From Thalassospira povalilytica (GTDB lineage: Bacteria > Pseudomonadota > Alphaproteobacteria > Rhodospirillales > Thalassospiraceae), in contig NZ_PGTS01000001.1 in the NCBI RefSeq assembly GCF_002844235.1, positions 310,001 through 374,000 on the forward strand: 64,000 nt of DNA, read 5' to 3'. Positions 53,955 to 62,800 of this stretch are shown here, in pieces. A program made the position numbers and the translations under genes. The notes beneath the pieces are model-generated. The model did no database searches. It was not told the DNA's origin and saw nothing but the letters and a program-made list of their open reading frames with translations. The stretch's first letter is position 1. Each line of letters starts with the position of its first letter.

Positions 53955-54247
53955 TGCTGATAACTCCGGGGGCGCTGATGTAATCAATAGCGGAGTTTGG
54001 CCACATTAGATGAATGACAAATTCTCATGTCTGGGCTGATAAAAATTTACATGTCGAAATTGTAATGGGGATGCCGCGACTGCTTGTTACAAATTCTGGA
54101 CGCTTTGCGCATAAATATGGACCGCTGGAATAGTGACAGGCCCGGGAATGGTCCAAACTGTCGGAGATCACGAATAGTACCAATGGCAATGAAACCGTTT
54201 CATGACGCATTGGTGCAGGTCGTCAACCAAGTAGGGAAGACCGGCAA
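53955..54247. other. Intergenic region between EamA gene and small ORF
   Basis: These 293 bases hold the promoter region for the minus-strand transporter gene and the leader of the small gene at 54248. It is moderately AT-rich around 54020-54070. I see no RNA gene, repeat or strong promoter pair. Confidence 0.4.
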
Positions 54248-54535
54248 ATGCAGAACGTATCTGAAGTGCGTCGTGATGATCCACTGGTATATGGCCGATT
54301 CAGCAATCAGCGGCCCGTCGTGATCATTGAACAAAATCAGGAAAATCTGGACCACCTGATCGATCAGTATCTTGGACTGGCCGATATCATTCTGGTGCCC
54401 AATGCCTATATCGGCTTGCGGATGATCAAGCTTTTCAAATCCGAAGATGTGGAAATTCTGGCGATCGAAGGATTGTTCGGGCATGACGCCATCTGCAAAT
54501 CCGACACCAAGATCACCGGTATCTGGAAAATCTGA
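54248..54535 (+). CDS. Small protein of unknown function (95 residues)
   Basis: I do not recognise this protein. It has a plausible Shine-Dalgarno (GGGAAG, about 12 bases upstream of ATG) and a balanced composition with alternating beta and alpha character (RPVVIIEQNQENLDHLIDQYLGLADIILVPNAYIGLRMIKLFKSEDVEILAIEGLF), as in a small Rossmann-like or receiver-like fold without the receiver aspartates. It may be a real small gene or a remnant. It ends 62 bases before the convergent AraC gene. Confidence 0.5.
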   Translation: MQNVSEVRRDDPLVYGRFSNQRPVVIIEQNQENLDHLIDQYLGLADIILVPNAYIGLRMIKLFKSEDVEILAIEGLFGHDAICKSDTKITGIWKI

Positions 54536-54597
54536 CGCGATTGCGTTTCGTGTCTGATCAGTGCGTGCTGTTGCCTTGCAAAGACCGCACCGGGGCC

Positions 54598-55650
54598 TTA
54601 GCCAAGACCGTGTATCCAGTTTTCAAACTGTTTGTTGACCAGCCCGGCAATGCACTGGGTTTTGCGGGAATGGATCGCGGCCCCGTTCCGGACTTCACCC
54701 GGTGTGGCGTCATACTTGTCGCGAAATGCCCGGATGAAGCTGGCGTCACTCGAAAAGCCGCATTCCAGTGCAATGTCATAAATCGAAGACCGCGCACAAT
54801 GCGGATCATTCAAAAGCGATATCGCCTTACGCAGCCGCATGTCACGGACATAGGTATAAACCCCGCCATAGGGCGCGAAATAGTTATAAAGCTTGGACCG
54901 TGATACCCCCAAATCCTGGGCCGCCCGCCGTGGATTGAGGTCCGGCGAACACAGATTTTCGCGGAAATAACGCCGCATCTTGACCATGCTCAGGATGTTC
55001 TGGCGTTCATGGTTGCTATCGGCGGTCTGGCTGCTGACCGAATTCAAACAGGTCGCCAGCATGGTGGGGAACATCTTTTCAAATATTTGGGCTTGCTGAT
55101 GGCCAAGTTCACAGACATTGCGCTGAAGCGACAGAACCATGTCACGGATGATCTGCACCATCGGGTCATCGGGCGCCAAAAAGCGCATGCAATGGTCATC
55201 GGGATGCTGCAAATGATCTTCAAGCAGCGCCCGCGGAATCACAAGATTAAGTGTCAGATGATCGCTTGTCTGTGCCGTGAAGGGCTGGGTCAGGTCATAA
55301 ATAAGAATGCCGCCGGGTTTAAGTCGGTCATGCCCGCGCGATGTTTCGCATTCGATCTCGCCACGCTGATAGACGCCGATGCCGTAATGATCCATGCCAT
55401 TGCCGACAATCTGTTGATAGCCACGGCGCCATTGCTGCTGGCGGGACTCAACTTCCATCAACATCAAGGAACCAAACAGATGGGATCGGATCGTTGTTCG
55501 GAAATCATCTTCCCGAACCTGTTTCTCGGCATCTACATCGAAAAGACAGGATATCGACTCTTTCCAGACCGCAAAACGGTCCTGCATCGGCAGATTGTCG
55601 ACAGTGAAGAACGTGCTGGTGGTTCCAGCAGAATCTTGATCCGGTTGCAT
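54598..55650 (-). CDS. AraC-family transcriptional regulator
   Basis: This 350-residue protein has an N-terminal AraC-binding-2-like sensing domain (RFAVWKESISCLFDVDAEKQ ... GVYQRGEIECETSRGHDRLKPGGILIYDLTQPF) and a C-terminal double helix-turn-helix (SPDLNPRRAAQDLGVSRSKLYNYFAPYGGVYTYVRDMRLRKAISLLNDPHC ... IYDIALECGFSSDASFIRAFRDKYDATPGEVR). ATG 55650 has TTGGGG upstream. Its targets are unknown; no catabolic gene is adjacent. About 44 residues after the HTH extend beyond most family members. Confidence 0.88.
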   Translation of the reverse strand: MQPDQDSAGTTSTFFTVDNLPMQDRFAVWKESISCLFDVDAEKQVREDDFRTTIRSHLFGSLMLMEVESRQQQWRRGYQQIVGNGMDHYGIGVYQRGEIECETSRGHDRLKPGGILIYDLTQPFTAQTSDHLTLNLVIPRALLEDHLQHPDDHCMRFLAPDDPMVQIIRDMVLSLQRNVCELGHQQAQIFEKMFPTMLATCLNSVSSQTADSNHERQNILSMVKMRRYFRENLCSPDLNPRRAAQDLGVSRSKLYNYFAPYGGVYTYVRDMRLRKAISLLNDPHCARSSIYDIALECGFSSDASFIRAFRDKYDATPGEVRNGAAIHSRKTQCIAGLVNKQFENWIHGLG

Positions 55651-56268
55651 CTTGCTACCCCAATTGCCTACGTGGCGGACACTTACAACGAATGTATGCG
55701 GTGTGGATTGGGTCAGGCGTACTTGCCTATCCACAGGTCGAGATTAAGTAAACTAACGAATGAGGTAAAGCTATTAAATTCGGATAATTTAAATTAGTTT
55801 ATTCTGATTTAATGGTCTGTGCCGTAATTGGCCATGACACATCCCGATCGCCTCCTTTCCCCCGACATCGATGTGCCTGATCGTGATCATCACCTGGTGA
55901 TACGTCGCGTTACCCGACGCTGCGTATTGCAGGAAACCATGTGTGATGACGGTCATTGTTTTTGCCGCATTTTTAATTTGCAGCTTTTCTAATTTAACTA
56001 CAGCCAATCGCCATCCGGTGCAAAAGACCTTTGGTATAGCGGGCGTCAATTTGCCTATTCCCAAGGGTGGGTCCAAAGGTATGGACGTTACGGAACAGGC
56101 GGTTTTTCGATGATTTTTTGGACTCAATGCAAAGCGATTTGGACGCCGTGTGCATTGAACAACCACAAGCTGTGCTAGACAAGCGCATCAAAATATAAAG
56201 CTCTGCGGTCGATTGAAGAAACAGCGGGGCATTCGGGGCAACGCTGAGATTTCTCTCTGGGGGAGAAC
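55651..56268. promoter_or_regulatory. Long divergent intergenic region with nested inverted repeats
   Basis: These 618 bases separate the AraC gene from the 198-residue gene. An AT-rich core at 55745-55810 has outer 8-bp arms TAAACTAA (55749-55756) and TTAGTTTA (55794-55801). Inside lies AAATT-CGGAT-AATTT (55776-55790). This could be an operator for the AraC protein or an AT-rich promoter. No convincing gene is present in the rest. Confidence 0.45.
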
Positions 56269-56865
56269 ATGAATTCAGTCGATTCACACCCGGCACGTCG
56301 GAAAGGAGAACGCAACTTCTCTGATCCGGGACGTGACTGGGGGCCGGCCTGCCATATTGTGCCAGGTCGCCGCATTAACGAACCCAATTACAAGGCCGGG
56401 AACAGTCCGGTGGCCTTGCTGGCGCGGTCGCGGTCAAATTTTGATCTGATCGCCGAAAGCAGCAAGGAAATTGCCGATGGACCGCCGCCCTCTGATCCGT
56501 ATGAGGCAATGGCCATGGCAATGATCCGCACCATCGGTGAAAGTGTCTCGGTTCTCAAAAGCATTGCCGATGTGATGCCGACCCTTGATCGGATGCTTGT
56601 TGGTCGTGATGGCGAAAGTCTTCATGAAGAAGCCCTTCAAGACAAAACCGGCAGCGCATCTGACAAGGCTTCTGAAAAAGCCCGGGCAGAAGGCAAGGCA
56701 AATGCCCTTTGCTGGTCGTCGGACATGATGGTTGAAATTCACAATCTGTGTGCCCAGAACCGCAAATCCGGACAGGCCCACGCCAAAGCCATCCGCCGAT
56801 ATGACATCGATCCCGAACCCGACAATGACATCTTTCCGCCGCTGCGCAATTTCAGGAACGATTGA
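56269..56865 (+). CDS. Protein of unknown function (198 residues)
   Basis: I do not recognise this protein. GGGGGAGA sits 6 bases before ATG 56269, which supports translation. It is hydrophilic, with a basic N-terminus (DSHPARRKGERNFSDPGRDWG), a helical middle (DPYEAMAMAMIRTIGESVSVLKSIADVMPTLDRMLVGRDG) and a charged C-terminal half with LCWSSDMMVEIHNLCAQNRKSGQAHAKAIRRYDIDPEPD. It has no membrane helix or signal peptide. It stands alone between two AraC regulators. Confidence 0.6.
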   Translation: MNSVDSHPARRKGERNFSDPGRDWGPACHIVPGRRINEPNYKAGNSPVALLARSRSNFDLIAESSKEIADGPPPSDPYEAMAMAMIRTIGESVSVLKSIADVMPTLDRMLVGRDGESLHEEALQDKTGSASDKASEKARAEGKANALCWSSDMMVEIHNLCAQNRKSGQAHAKAIRRYDIDPEPDNDIFPPLRNFRND

Positions 56866-56915
56866 CGTTGCACGGGATGGCGGGCCAGGTTTGCCGGGCT
56901 GGCATCGCGGGATGA

Positions 56916-57704
56916 TCAGCGGAAATAGCCGCCCGGTGTGCGTCCGGTAACCTTGCGGAACATGGCGATGAAGGCGGATGGCGTTTCGTAGCCAAGATCA
57001 AGCGCGATCTCGGTGACGGGGCGGTCATTCGCCAGTTTTTCAAGCGCATAAAGCAGGCGCAGTTTTTGGCGCCAATCGCGAAACGGCATCCCGGTTTCGC
57101 GCAGAAACAGCCGTGCCAATGTGCGCGATGACGCCCCGCAGATGCGCGACCAGTCATCCAGGGTGCGGTTATCTGCCGGGTTTTCAAGCAGCGCGTCGCA
57201 AATCTTGCCAAGCCGCGGGTCCTTCGGGGCCGGAAGATGCAGGTTTTCCTGATCCGGCGCCCGCAATTGATCAAGCAGAACCCGCATCAAACGGCCTTCT
57301 GCGCCATCTTCGTCATATTCGATCGGAATTTCGGTTGCCGCACGGATCAGTTCACGCAACAGCGGACTGACATCAAGCACCATGCACCGATCAGGCAGGT
57401 TCACCGGCGCAGTGCGGTCAATATAGATATGGCGTGCACGGGTAAAGGTCGCATGGGTCACCGCATGTTCAAGATGGGGCGGCACCCAGACCGCGCGTTG
57501 TGGTGGCACGATCCATATCCCGGCTTCGGTAATGACCTTCATCGTCCCTTCGGATGCGTAAATCAGCTGGCACCAGTCATGGCTGTGCGCACCGATGCTG
57601 TGCCCGGCGGGCACGTCGCTCATACGGACATAGATCGGGCGCGGCAACGCATAGGGGCGCGGACGGATATGGTTGGCTTCGTCAATCGGGGTTGGACGGT
57701 CCAT
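56916..57704 (-). CDS. AraC-family regulator with N-terminal cupin domain
   Basis: This 262-residue protein has an N-terminal cupin (GHSIGAHSHDWCQLIYASEGTMKVITEAGIWIVPPQRAVWVPPHLEHAV) that probably senses a small ligand and a C-terminal AraC DNA-binding domain (RTLDDWSRICGASSRTLARLFLRETGMPFRDWRQKLRLLYALEKLANDRPVTEIALDLGYETPSAFIAMFRKVTGRTPGGYF). GAGG lies 7 bases before ATG. It is divergent from the MFS gene at 57855 and probably regulates it; the inverted repeat at 57781-57797 is a candidate site. Confidence 0.92.
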   Translation of the reverse strand: MDRPTPIDEANHIRPRPYALPRPIYVRMSDVPAGHSIGAHSHDWCQLIYASEGTMKVITEAGIWIVPPQRAVWVPPHLEHAVTHATFTRARHIYIDRTAPVNLPDRCMVLDVSPLLRELIRAATEIPIEYDEDGAEGRLMRVLLDQLRAPDQENLHLPAPKDPRLGKICDALLENPADNRTLDDWSRICGASSRTLARLFLRETGMPFRDWRQKLRLLYALEKLANDRPVTEIALDLGYETPSAFIAMFRKVTGRTPGGYFR

Positions 57705-57780
57705 CGGATCGCCTCGTGTGTCTGTTTTGCGATATATGATGGCAGATTATCGTAAGACAGACGGCCTGCAATAGGTTTAA

Positions 57781-57797
57781 TTTGGTTTCATTCCAAA
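57781..57797. promoter_or_regulatory. Inverted repeat between the AraC and MFS genes
   Basis: TTTGG and CCAAA arms are separated by 7 bases, in the middle of the 150-base divergent region. It is short and could arise by chance. Confidence 0.3.
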
Positions 57798-57854
57798 ACA
57801 TACGATGCGTGACAGCGGAACCGCCACCAATGCGGCCCAGTCCGGGGAGACAAA

Positions 57855-59132
57855 ATGTCCAAGGAAGAAATCATACCCGAAGCCTCCAACCACGCGGCCC
57901 CGATCGGCGAGGTGCCCGATGCGGCGGCGGCCGGTGTTCCGGTCTATAAGGGCTGGCGCAATCCGGAAGTTCTTCTGATTGTGATGGCCGCGGCCATGCC
58001 ATTGTCCTTTTCGACATGGATGGCGCTTTTGAACAACTTTTCGATCGAGATGGCGGACTTTACGGGACGCGAGATCGGAATTTTGCAGTCCCTGCGTGAA
58101 ATTCCGGGGTTCCTTGCCTTTACCGCGATCTTTGTCTTGCTGGTGCTGCGCGAACAGACCTTTGCGTTGCTGTCCTTGCTGGTCCTGGGGATCGGGGTGG
58201 CAATTTCGGGATATTTCCCGACGGTGATTGGTCTGTATTGCACCACGGTTCTGATGTCGATTGGCTTCCATTATTTTGAAACCATGCAACAGGCGCTTTC
58301 CTTGCAATGGGTCAAAAAGGAACGCACTGCCATGGTGATGGGCAAACAGCTTTCGGCGAAGTCGATTTCATCGCTTGTGATGTTCGGCGTTGTCTGGCTG
58401 ATGCTGGAAATCTTTGATGTCGACTATCGTTATGTCTATCTGTTTGGCGGCGCGCTGACGGTGATTGCGGCGTTGTTTGTCTGGGGCGCTTTCCCGAAAT
58501 TCTCCGATGCCCATCCGCAAACCAAAAAGCTGATCTTGCGCAAACGCTACTGGCTTTATTATGCCCTGACCTTCATGAGCGGCGCCCGACGCCAGATCTT
58601 TACCGTGTTTGCCGGCTTCCTGATGGTTGAAAAGTTCGGATATGACGCGGCAACCATCACGTTGCTGTATCTTCTGAACCACGCGATCAACATGTTCCTT
58701 GCACCCAAGATCGGCAAGCTGATCGGCAAATGGGGGGAACGCCGTGCCCTGACCTTTGAATATATCGGTCTGTTCATCGTGTTCGTCTCCTATGCCTTTG
58801 TTGACAACCATGTGGTTGCCGGTGGCCTTTATGTGATCGATCATCTGTTCTTTGCCATGGCAATCGCCATCAAGACCTATTTCCAGAAGATCGCCGATCC
58901 GGCCGATATTTCGTCAACAGCAGGGGTCAGCTTCACGATCAACCATATCGCAGCGGTCTTTATTCCGGCGGCATTCGGATTGTTGTGGCTGTTTTCGCCA
59001 AGTGCGGTGTTCCTGGCCGGTGCGGCGATGGCGGCTGTGTCGCTGGTGCTTGCGCTTAATGTGCCCCATGATCCGGAACCGGGGAACGAAGTGGTGCGGG
59101 GCTACAAATCGCCGCATGCTGTTCCTGCCTGA
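57855..59132 (+). CDS. Major facilitator superfamily transporter
   Basis: This 425-residue inner-membrane protein has 12 hydrophobic segments, a 30-residue hydrophilic N-terminus and the MFS-like loops REIGILQSLREIPGF and GKLIGKWGERRALTFEYIGLF. It is not close to a family with a known substrate. AGTCCGGGGAGAC precedes ATG. Its position next to the divergent cupin-AraC gene suggests inducible transport or efflux of the ligand that regulator senses. Confidence 0.88.
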   Translation: MSKEEIIPEASNHAAPIGEVPDAAAAGVPVYKGWRNPEVLLIVMAAAMPLSFSTWMALLNNFSIEMADFTGREIGILQSLREIPGFLAFTAIFVLLVLREQTFALLSLLVLGIGVAISGYFPTVIGLYCTTVLMSIGFHYFETMQQALSLQWVKKERTAMVMGKQLSAKSISSLVMFGVVWLMLEIFDVDYRYVYLFGGALTVIAALFVWGAFPKFSDAHPQTKKLILRKRYWLYYALTFMSGARRQIFTVFAGFLMVEKFGYDAATITLLYLLNHAINMFLAPKIGKLIGKWGERRALTFEYIGLFIVFVSYAFVDNHVVAGGLYVIDHLFFAMAIAIKTYFQKIADPADISSTAGVSFTINHIAAVFIPAAFGLLWLFSPSAVFLAGAAMAAVSLVLALNVPHDPEPGNEVVRGYKSPHAVPA

Positions 59133-59167
59133 TCTCAATGGCCTTTTTGGCGCTTTGTTTCAAATCC

Positions 59168-59210
59168 GGAAACGCCCGTGCAGATGCGCGGGCGTTTCCA
59201 TTTGTATTTG
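59168..59210 (+). terminator. Terminator of the MFS gene
   Basis: Perfect 11-bp stem (GGAAACGCCCG / CGGGCGTTTCC, arms 59168-59178 and 59189-59199) with a 10-base loop, followed by ATTTGTATTTG. Confidence 0.65.
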
Positions 59211-59298
59211 CCCCATCTTTTTCGCAAAATCTTCAAAACCTGACCATCTGAACAAGAATAAAGTTGATCGACCGAGCACTCGAACAGGGAAAAGACCC

Positions 59299-61269
59299 AT
59301 GACATTCATCCACAAGGCAGGCCTTCGCACCGCTGGCGCATCCGCGATCGGACTTTCGCTGGCATTGCTCAGCGGCACAGCACTGGCCGACAGCACGGTT
59401 TCGCTGCGTATCCTCGAAACCACGGATATTCACACCCATCTGGTCAATTATGATTATTACCGTGATGGTGAATCGGACACAGTCGGTCTGGCAAAGGTCG
59501 CGACCTTGCTCAAGACCGCACGCGGCGAGGCAGAAAATGTCGTCTTTGTTGATAACGGTGATCTGATCCAGGGCAATCCGCTTGGCGATTACATGGCCAA
59601 GGAACGCGGCCTGAAAAAAGGTGAAACCCATCCGGTCTACAAGGCAATGAACCTGCTTGGCTATGACGCGGCCAATCTCGGGAACCATGAATTCAATTAC
59701 GGTATGGAGTTCCTTGAAACCGCGATTGCCGGGGCAAACTTCCCGTATGTTAGCGCTAACATCTTTGTTGATGACGGTGATGGCAATGCCGAAAATGACA
59801 AGCCCTATTTCCAGCCCTATGTGCTGCTTGATCGCGAATTCGTCGATGACGAAGGTAAAAGCCACAAGGCAAAGGTCGGGGTGATCGGGTTTGTCCCGCC
59901 CCAGATCATGCAATGGGACAAGGCCAATCTGGAAGGCAAGGTCTTTACCAAGGACATTGTTGAAATGGCCGAAAAATATGTCCCGGAAATGCGTGATAAG
60001 GGGGCTGACATTGTCATTGCCGTTCCGCATTCGGGTCTTTCGACCATGGAACGCCACGGCATGGAAGAAAACGCCACCTATTACCTGTCAAAGGTCGATG
60101 GCATTGACGCCATCCTGTTTGGTCATGCCCATACGGTCTTCCCGTCCGATGCCTTTTCCGATCTTGAAGGTGTCGATATCGCCAAAGGCACGATCAATGG
60201 TGTTGCCGCGGTCATGCCTGGCTTCTGGGGCAGTCACCTTGGCGTGATTGATCTGACACTCAATGTTTCTGATGCAGGTGAATGGACCGTCGTTGACAGC
60301 CTGTCAGACGCCCGCCCGATCTATCAGCGCGAAGGCCGTACCATCACTCCGCTGGTTGAAGCCGATCCCGAAATCATCGCCGCGGTCAAGGAAGAGCACG
60401 AAGGAACGATCGCCTATATGCGCGAAGGTGTGGGTACGACATCGGCCCCGATCAACAGTTTCTTTGCGCTGGTAGCAGATGATCCCTCGATCCAGATCGT
60501 GACCAATGCCCAGAAATGGTATCTGGAAAAGATCCTGAACGGATCGGAATATGACGGCATTCCGATCCTGTCGGCCGGGGCACCGTTCAAGGCCGGCGGG
60601 CGTGGTGGTCCGGACTATTTCACCGACATCCCCGAAGGCAAGATCGCGCTTAAAAACGTGGCTGATCTTTATATCTATCCCAACACGGTGCGTGCGGTTC
60701 TGCTGAATGGTGATCAGGTCCGTGAATGGCTTGAAATGTCGGCGGGCCAGTTCAATCAGATTGACCCGAACAACAGCGATGAACAGCCGCTGATCAACCC
60801 TGATTTCCCGACCTATAACTATGACGTGATTGACGGGGTGACCTATCAGATCGATGTGACCAAACCTGCCCGCTATAACAAGGCCGGTGAAGTGGTGAAT
60901 GCCGATAGTCACCGCATCGTCAATCTGAGCTTTGATGGCAAACCGGTTACCGCAGATCAGCAGTTTGTCGTTGCGACCAATAACTATCGCGCTGGCGGTG
61001 GCGGCAATTTCCCGGGACTGGACGGATCGACCATCATTGTCGAGGCCCCCGATGAAAACCGCACGGTTCTTGCCAACTATATCCTGACCGAAAAGGAAAT
61101 CGATCCCAAGGCCGATGGCAACTGGACCTTTGCCCCGATTGGCGATGCGTCCAAGGTGACCTTTGTCACCAGCCCCAAGGCATCGGCGGCCGCCAATGCC
61201 CCGGACAATATCAGCTTCATCGGTGAAGATCAGGACGGCTTTGCCAAATATGTCCTGCAGACCAAATAG
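59299..61269 (+). CDS. cpdB: Periplasmic 2',3'-cyclic-nucleotide 2'-phosphodiesterase/3'-nucleotidase
   Basis: Hydrolyses 2',3'-cyclic nucleotides and then 3'-nucleotides in the periplasm, for nucleoside and phosphate salvage. The 656-residue protein has a signal peptide (AGASAIGLSLALLSGTALA). Its metallophosphoesterase domain has TTDIHTHL, NGDLIQGNPLGDY, LGNHEFNYG, VPHSG and FGHAHTVFPS. The C-terminal 5'-nucleotidase substrate domain ends with NNYRAGGGGNFPGLDG. AGGGAAAAG precedes ATG 59299. The length matches CpdB (about 650). It is monocistronic with a terminator. Confidence 0.96.
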   Translation: MTFIHKAGLRTAGASAIGLSLALLSGTALADSTVSLRILETTDIHTHLVNYDYYRDGESDTVGLAKVATLLKTARGEAENVVFVDNGDLIQGNPLGDYMAKERGLKKGETHPVYKAMNLLGYDAANLGNHEFNYGMEFLETAIAGANFPYVSANIFVDDGDGNAENDKPYFQPYVLLDREFVDDEGKSHKAKVGVIGFVPPQIMQWDKANLEGKVFTKDIVEMAEKYVPEMRDKGADIVIAVPHSGLSTMERHGMEENATYYLSKVDGIDAILFGHAHTVFPSDAFSDLEGVDIAKGTINGVAAVMPGFWGSHLGVIDLTLNVSDAGEWTVVDSLSDARPIYQREGRTITPLVEADPEIIAAVKEEHEGTIAYMREGVGTTSAPINSFFALVADDPSIQIVTNAQKWYLEKILNGSEYDGIPILSAGAPFKAGGRGGPDYFTDIPEGKIALKNVADLYIYPNTVRAVLLNGDQVREWLEMSAGQFNQIDPNNSDEQPLINPDFPTYNYDVIDGVTYQIDVTKPARYNKAGEVVNADSHRIVNLSFDGKPVTADQQFVVATNNYRAGGGGNFPGLDGSTIIVEAPDENRTVLANYILTEKEIDPKADGNWTFAPIGDASKVTFVTSPKASAAANAPDNISFIGEDQDGFAKYVLQTK

Positions 61270-61309
61270 TCTGTCTGCTTGTTTCGCATCATAACAATGC
61301 ACCATAAGA

Positions 61310-61341
61310 AAAGCCGCCCGGTGAAACGGGCGGCTTTTTTA
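61310..61341 (+). terminator. Rho-independent terminator of cpdB
   Basis: Perfect 11-bp stem (AAAGCCGCCCG / CGGGCGGCTTT) with loop GTGAAA, followed by a T-run. It lies between cpdB and the convergent gcrA and may serve both. Confidence 0.9.
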
Positions 61342-61371
61342 TTCGGGCGGGCATTCTATCCCGATCAAATG

Positions 61372-61809
61372 TTATTTCTTGTTGGCGGCCTGCGGACCTT
61401 TGCCACCCTGACCCTGCTGTGCAGGCGGGTTGTCTTCACGCGGGTTCTTGCCGTTCAGATAAGCCTGTGCGCAATGTTCTTCGCAATAGGGCTTGCTCGG
61501 GACGATCTTCTTGCCACAGAAGTGGAAATCATCATCACCCGGATCACCAAACGGCCAGCGGCACATGCCAGCGCCAAGATCAAAGATCGAAATGCCTTTG
61601 CTCTGCTGCTTGGGGGCCGGGGCTTTTTTCTGTTCAGCTTCCTCTGCACGGCGCTGAATCGGGGACGGGCGTTTCGGCAGGCCCAGGCGGTGCGCCTTGC
61701 CCACGACGGCATTTTTGCCGACACCCAGTTCTTCACCGATGCGTGCCGTGGTCCAGCCCTGATTCCAGAGCGAGGTCAGCAGTTCAATCTTTTCCGGCGT
61801 CCAGCTCAT
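61372..61809 (-). CDS. gcrA: Cell-cycle regulator GcrA
   Basis: Alphaproteobacterial transcription factor that binds sigma-70 RNA polymerase at promoters with methylated GANTC sites. The 145-residue protein has the N-terminal helix-turn-helix MSWTPEKIELLTSLWNQGWTTARIGEELGVGKNAVVGKAHRLGLPKRPSP, a basic/Pro-rich linker and the C-terminal sigma-interacting domain CRWPFGDPGDDDFHFCGKKIVPSKPYCEEHCAQAY. A GATTC (GANTC) site lies upstream at 61936-61940. The start has only a weak ribosome site (GGAAT). Confidence 0.96.
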   Translation of the reverse strand: MSWTPEKIELLTSLWNQGWTTARIGEELGVGKNAVVGKAHRLGLPKRPSPIQRRAEEAEQKKAPAPKQQSKGISIFDLGAGMCRWPFGDPGDDDFHFCGKKIVPSKPYCEEHCAQAYLNGKNPREDNPPAQQGQGGKGPQAANKK

Positions 61810-62011
61810 TTCGAGTATATTCCGTGTTCCGTTGTCCGCCCGACGGTTTCAGTCCGCAGGCAGTTGCTAAATTGTCCGATGTCAAACAGGGATACAGAGG
61901 TATCCGCTAATATCTCGTAACGCAAGGGTCTTGGAGATTCGCACCCCGACCCGTATGCGGGAACAGCGCAATTTGCATGTTGAAGCAGCAATGTAAAGAG
62001 GGGATCGCACT

Positions 62012-62674
62012 TTGGTCTGGTTTTTCATCTCGCTCGCGGTTTTCCTTGGGGCACATATCATTCCCGGTCTGCTCAGGGGTAAAATCGTCGGTCTGATCGG
62101 GTATCGGGCCTATGTTGTTGGTTTCTCACTTGTTTCGACCATCCTGTTTGCATGGGTCATTCACGAGGTGATCGCAGCAGAGTCGTCATGGCTTTGGGAT
62201 TTTCATCCTATGCGTGCAAAACTGTTGATTATCATCATGTTACCCGCTTCTATTTTGTGGGCCTGCGCCATTCTTCAACCCTGTCCGTTGTCAATCGGGC
62301 GCCGATCCGGGTTTGATCCGGAACGTCCGGGCATCAATCTTTTTTGCCGGCATCCTTTGTTGCTGGGCGTGATGCTGTGGGGGGCTGGCCATGTCGTTGC
62401 CAATGGCGATTTGGTGGCTGTGATCTTTTTTGGCGGCAGTGCAATCTTTGCCCTGATCGGATTTTGGCGCATGGAGAAAATCCGCCTGCGTGACATGCCT
62501 GCGGACCGCCAGTATGCAATTTTACAAGGGACTCGGCGGTTTTCGCCGCCCGGGCTGCTCAAAAGGGCGATCGGGTGGCGTGATCTGCTGCTTGGTTGTG
62601 TGATTTATGCCGTGCTTCTGGGCGGGCATGCCCATGTGATCGGGGTCAATCCGCTTGAATTGGTCGGTTGGTAG
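62012..62674 (+). CDS. NnrU-family membrane protein
   Basis: Integral membrane protein of 220 residues with six hydrophobic segments. The NnrU-like core is CRHPLLLGVMLWGAGHVVANGDLVAVIFFGGSAIFALIGFWRMEKIRLRD. Members were first linked to nitrite/nitric oxide metabolism and many are orphans; the fold resembles isoprenylcysteine methyltransferase-like proteins. The start is TTG 62012 with AGAGGGG upstream; no ATG is available before the middle of the protein. It is divergent from gcrA. Confidence 0.82.
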   Translation: MVWFFISLAVFLGAHIIPGLLRGKIVGLIGYRAYVVGFSLVSTILFAWVIHEVIAAESSWLWDFHPMRAKLLIIIMLPASILWACAILQPCPLSIGRRSGFDPERPGINLFCRHPLLLGVMLWGAGHVVANGDLVAVIFFGGSAIFALIGFWRMEKIRLRDMPADRQYAILQGTRRFSPPGLLKRAIGWRDLLLGCVIYAVLLGGHAHVIGVNPLELVGW

Positions 62675-62800
62675 GGGCACTCGCAGCGCAAGGCTTGTCA
62701 GCCCCGGCGATCAAAGGGATACTGTGGCAAAGGCATACCGCAAAGATATGTCCGGCGTTTGTCGCTTTTGGCAAGCGCGGGCACAACCAAGCGAGGTATC

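Noticed and set aside
58852-59298. N-terminal extension upstream of cpdB in the same frame
   Set aside because: It overlaps the end of the MFS gene in another frame, crosses its terminator and would put a signal peptide internally. The start at 59299 has a ribosome site followed directly by a signal peptide.
61936-61940. GATTC (GANTC) methylation site upstream of gcrA as a GcrA/CcrM control site
   Set aside because: A five-base motif is expected often by chance. It is mentioned under gcrA but is not enough for its own feature.
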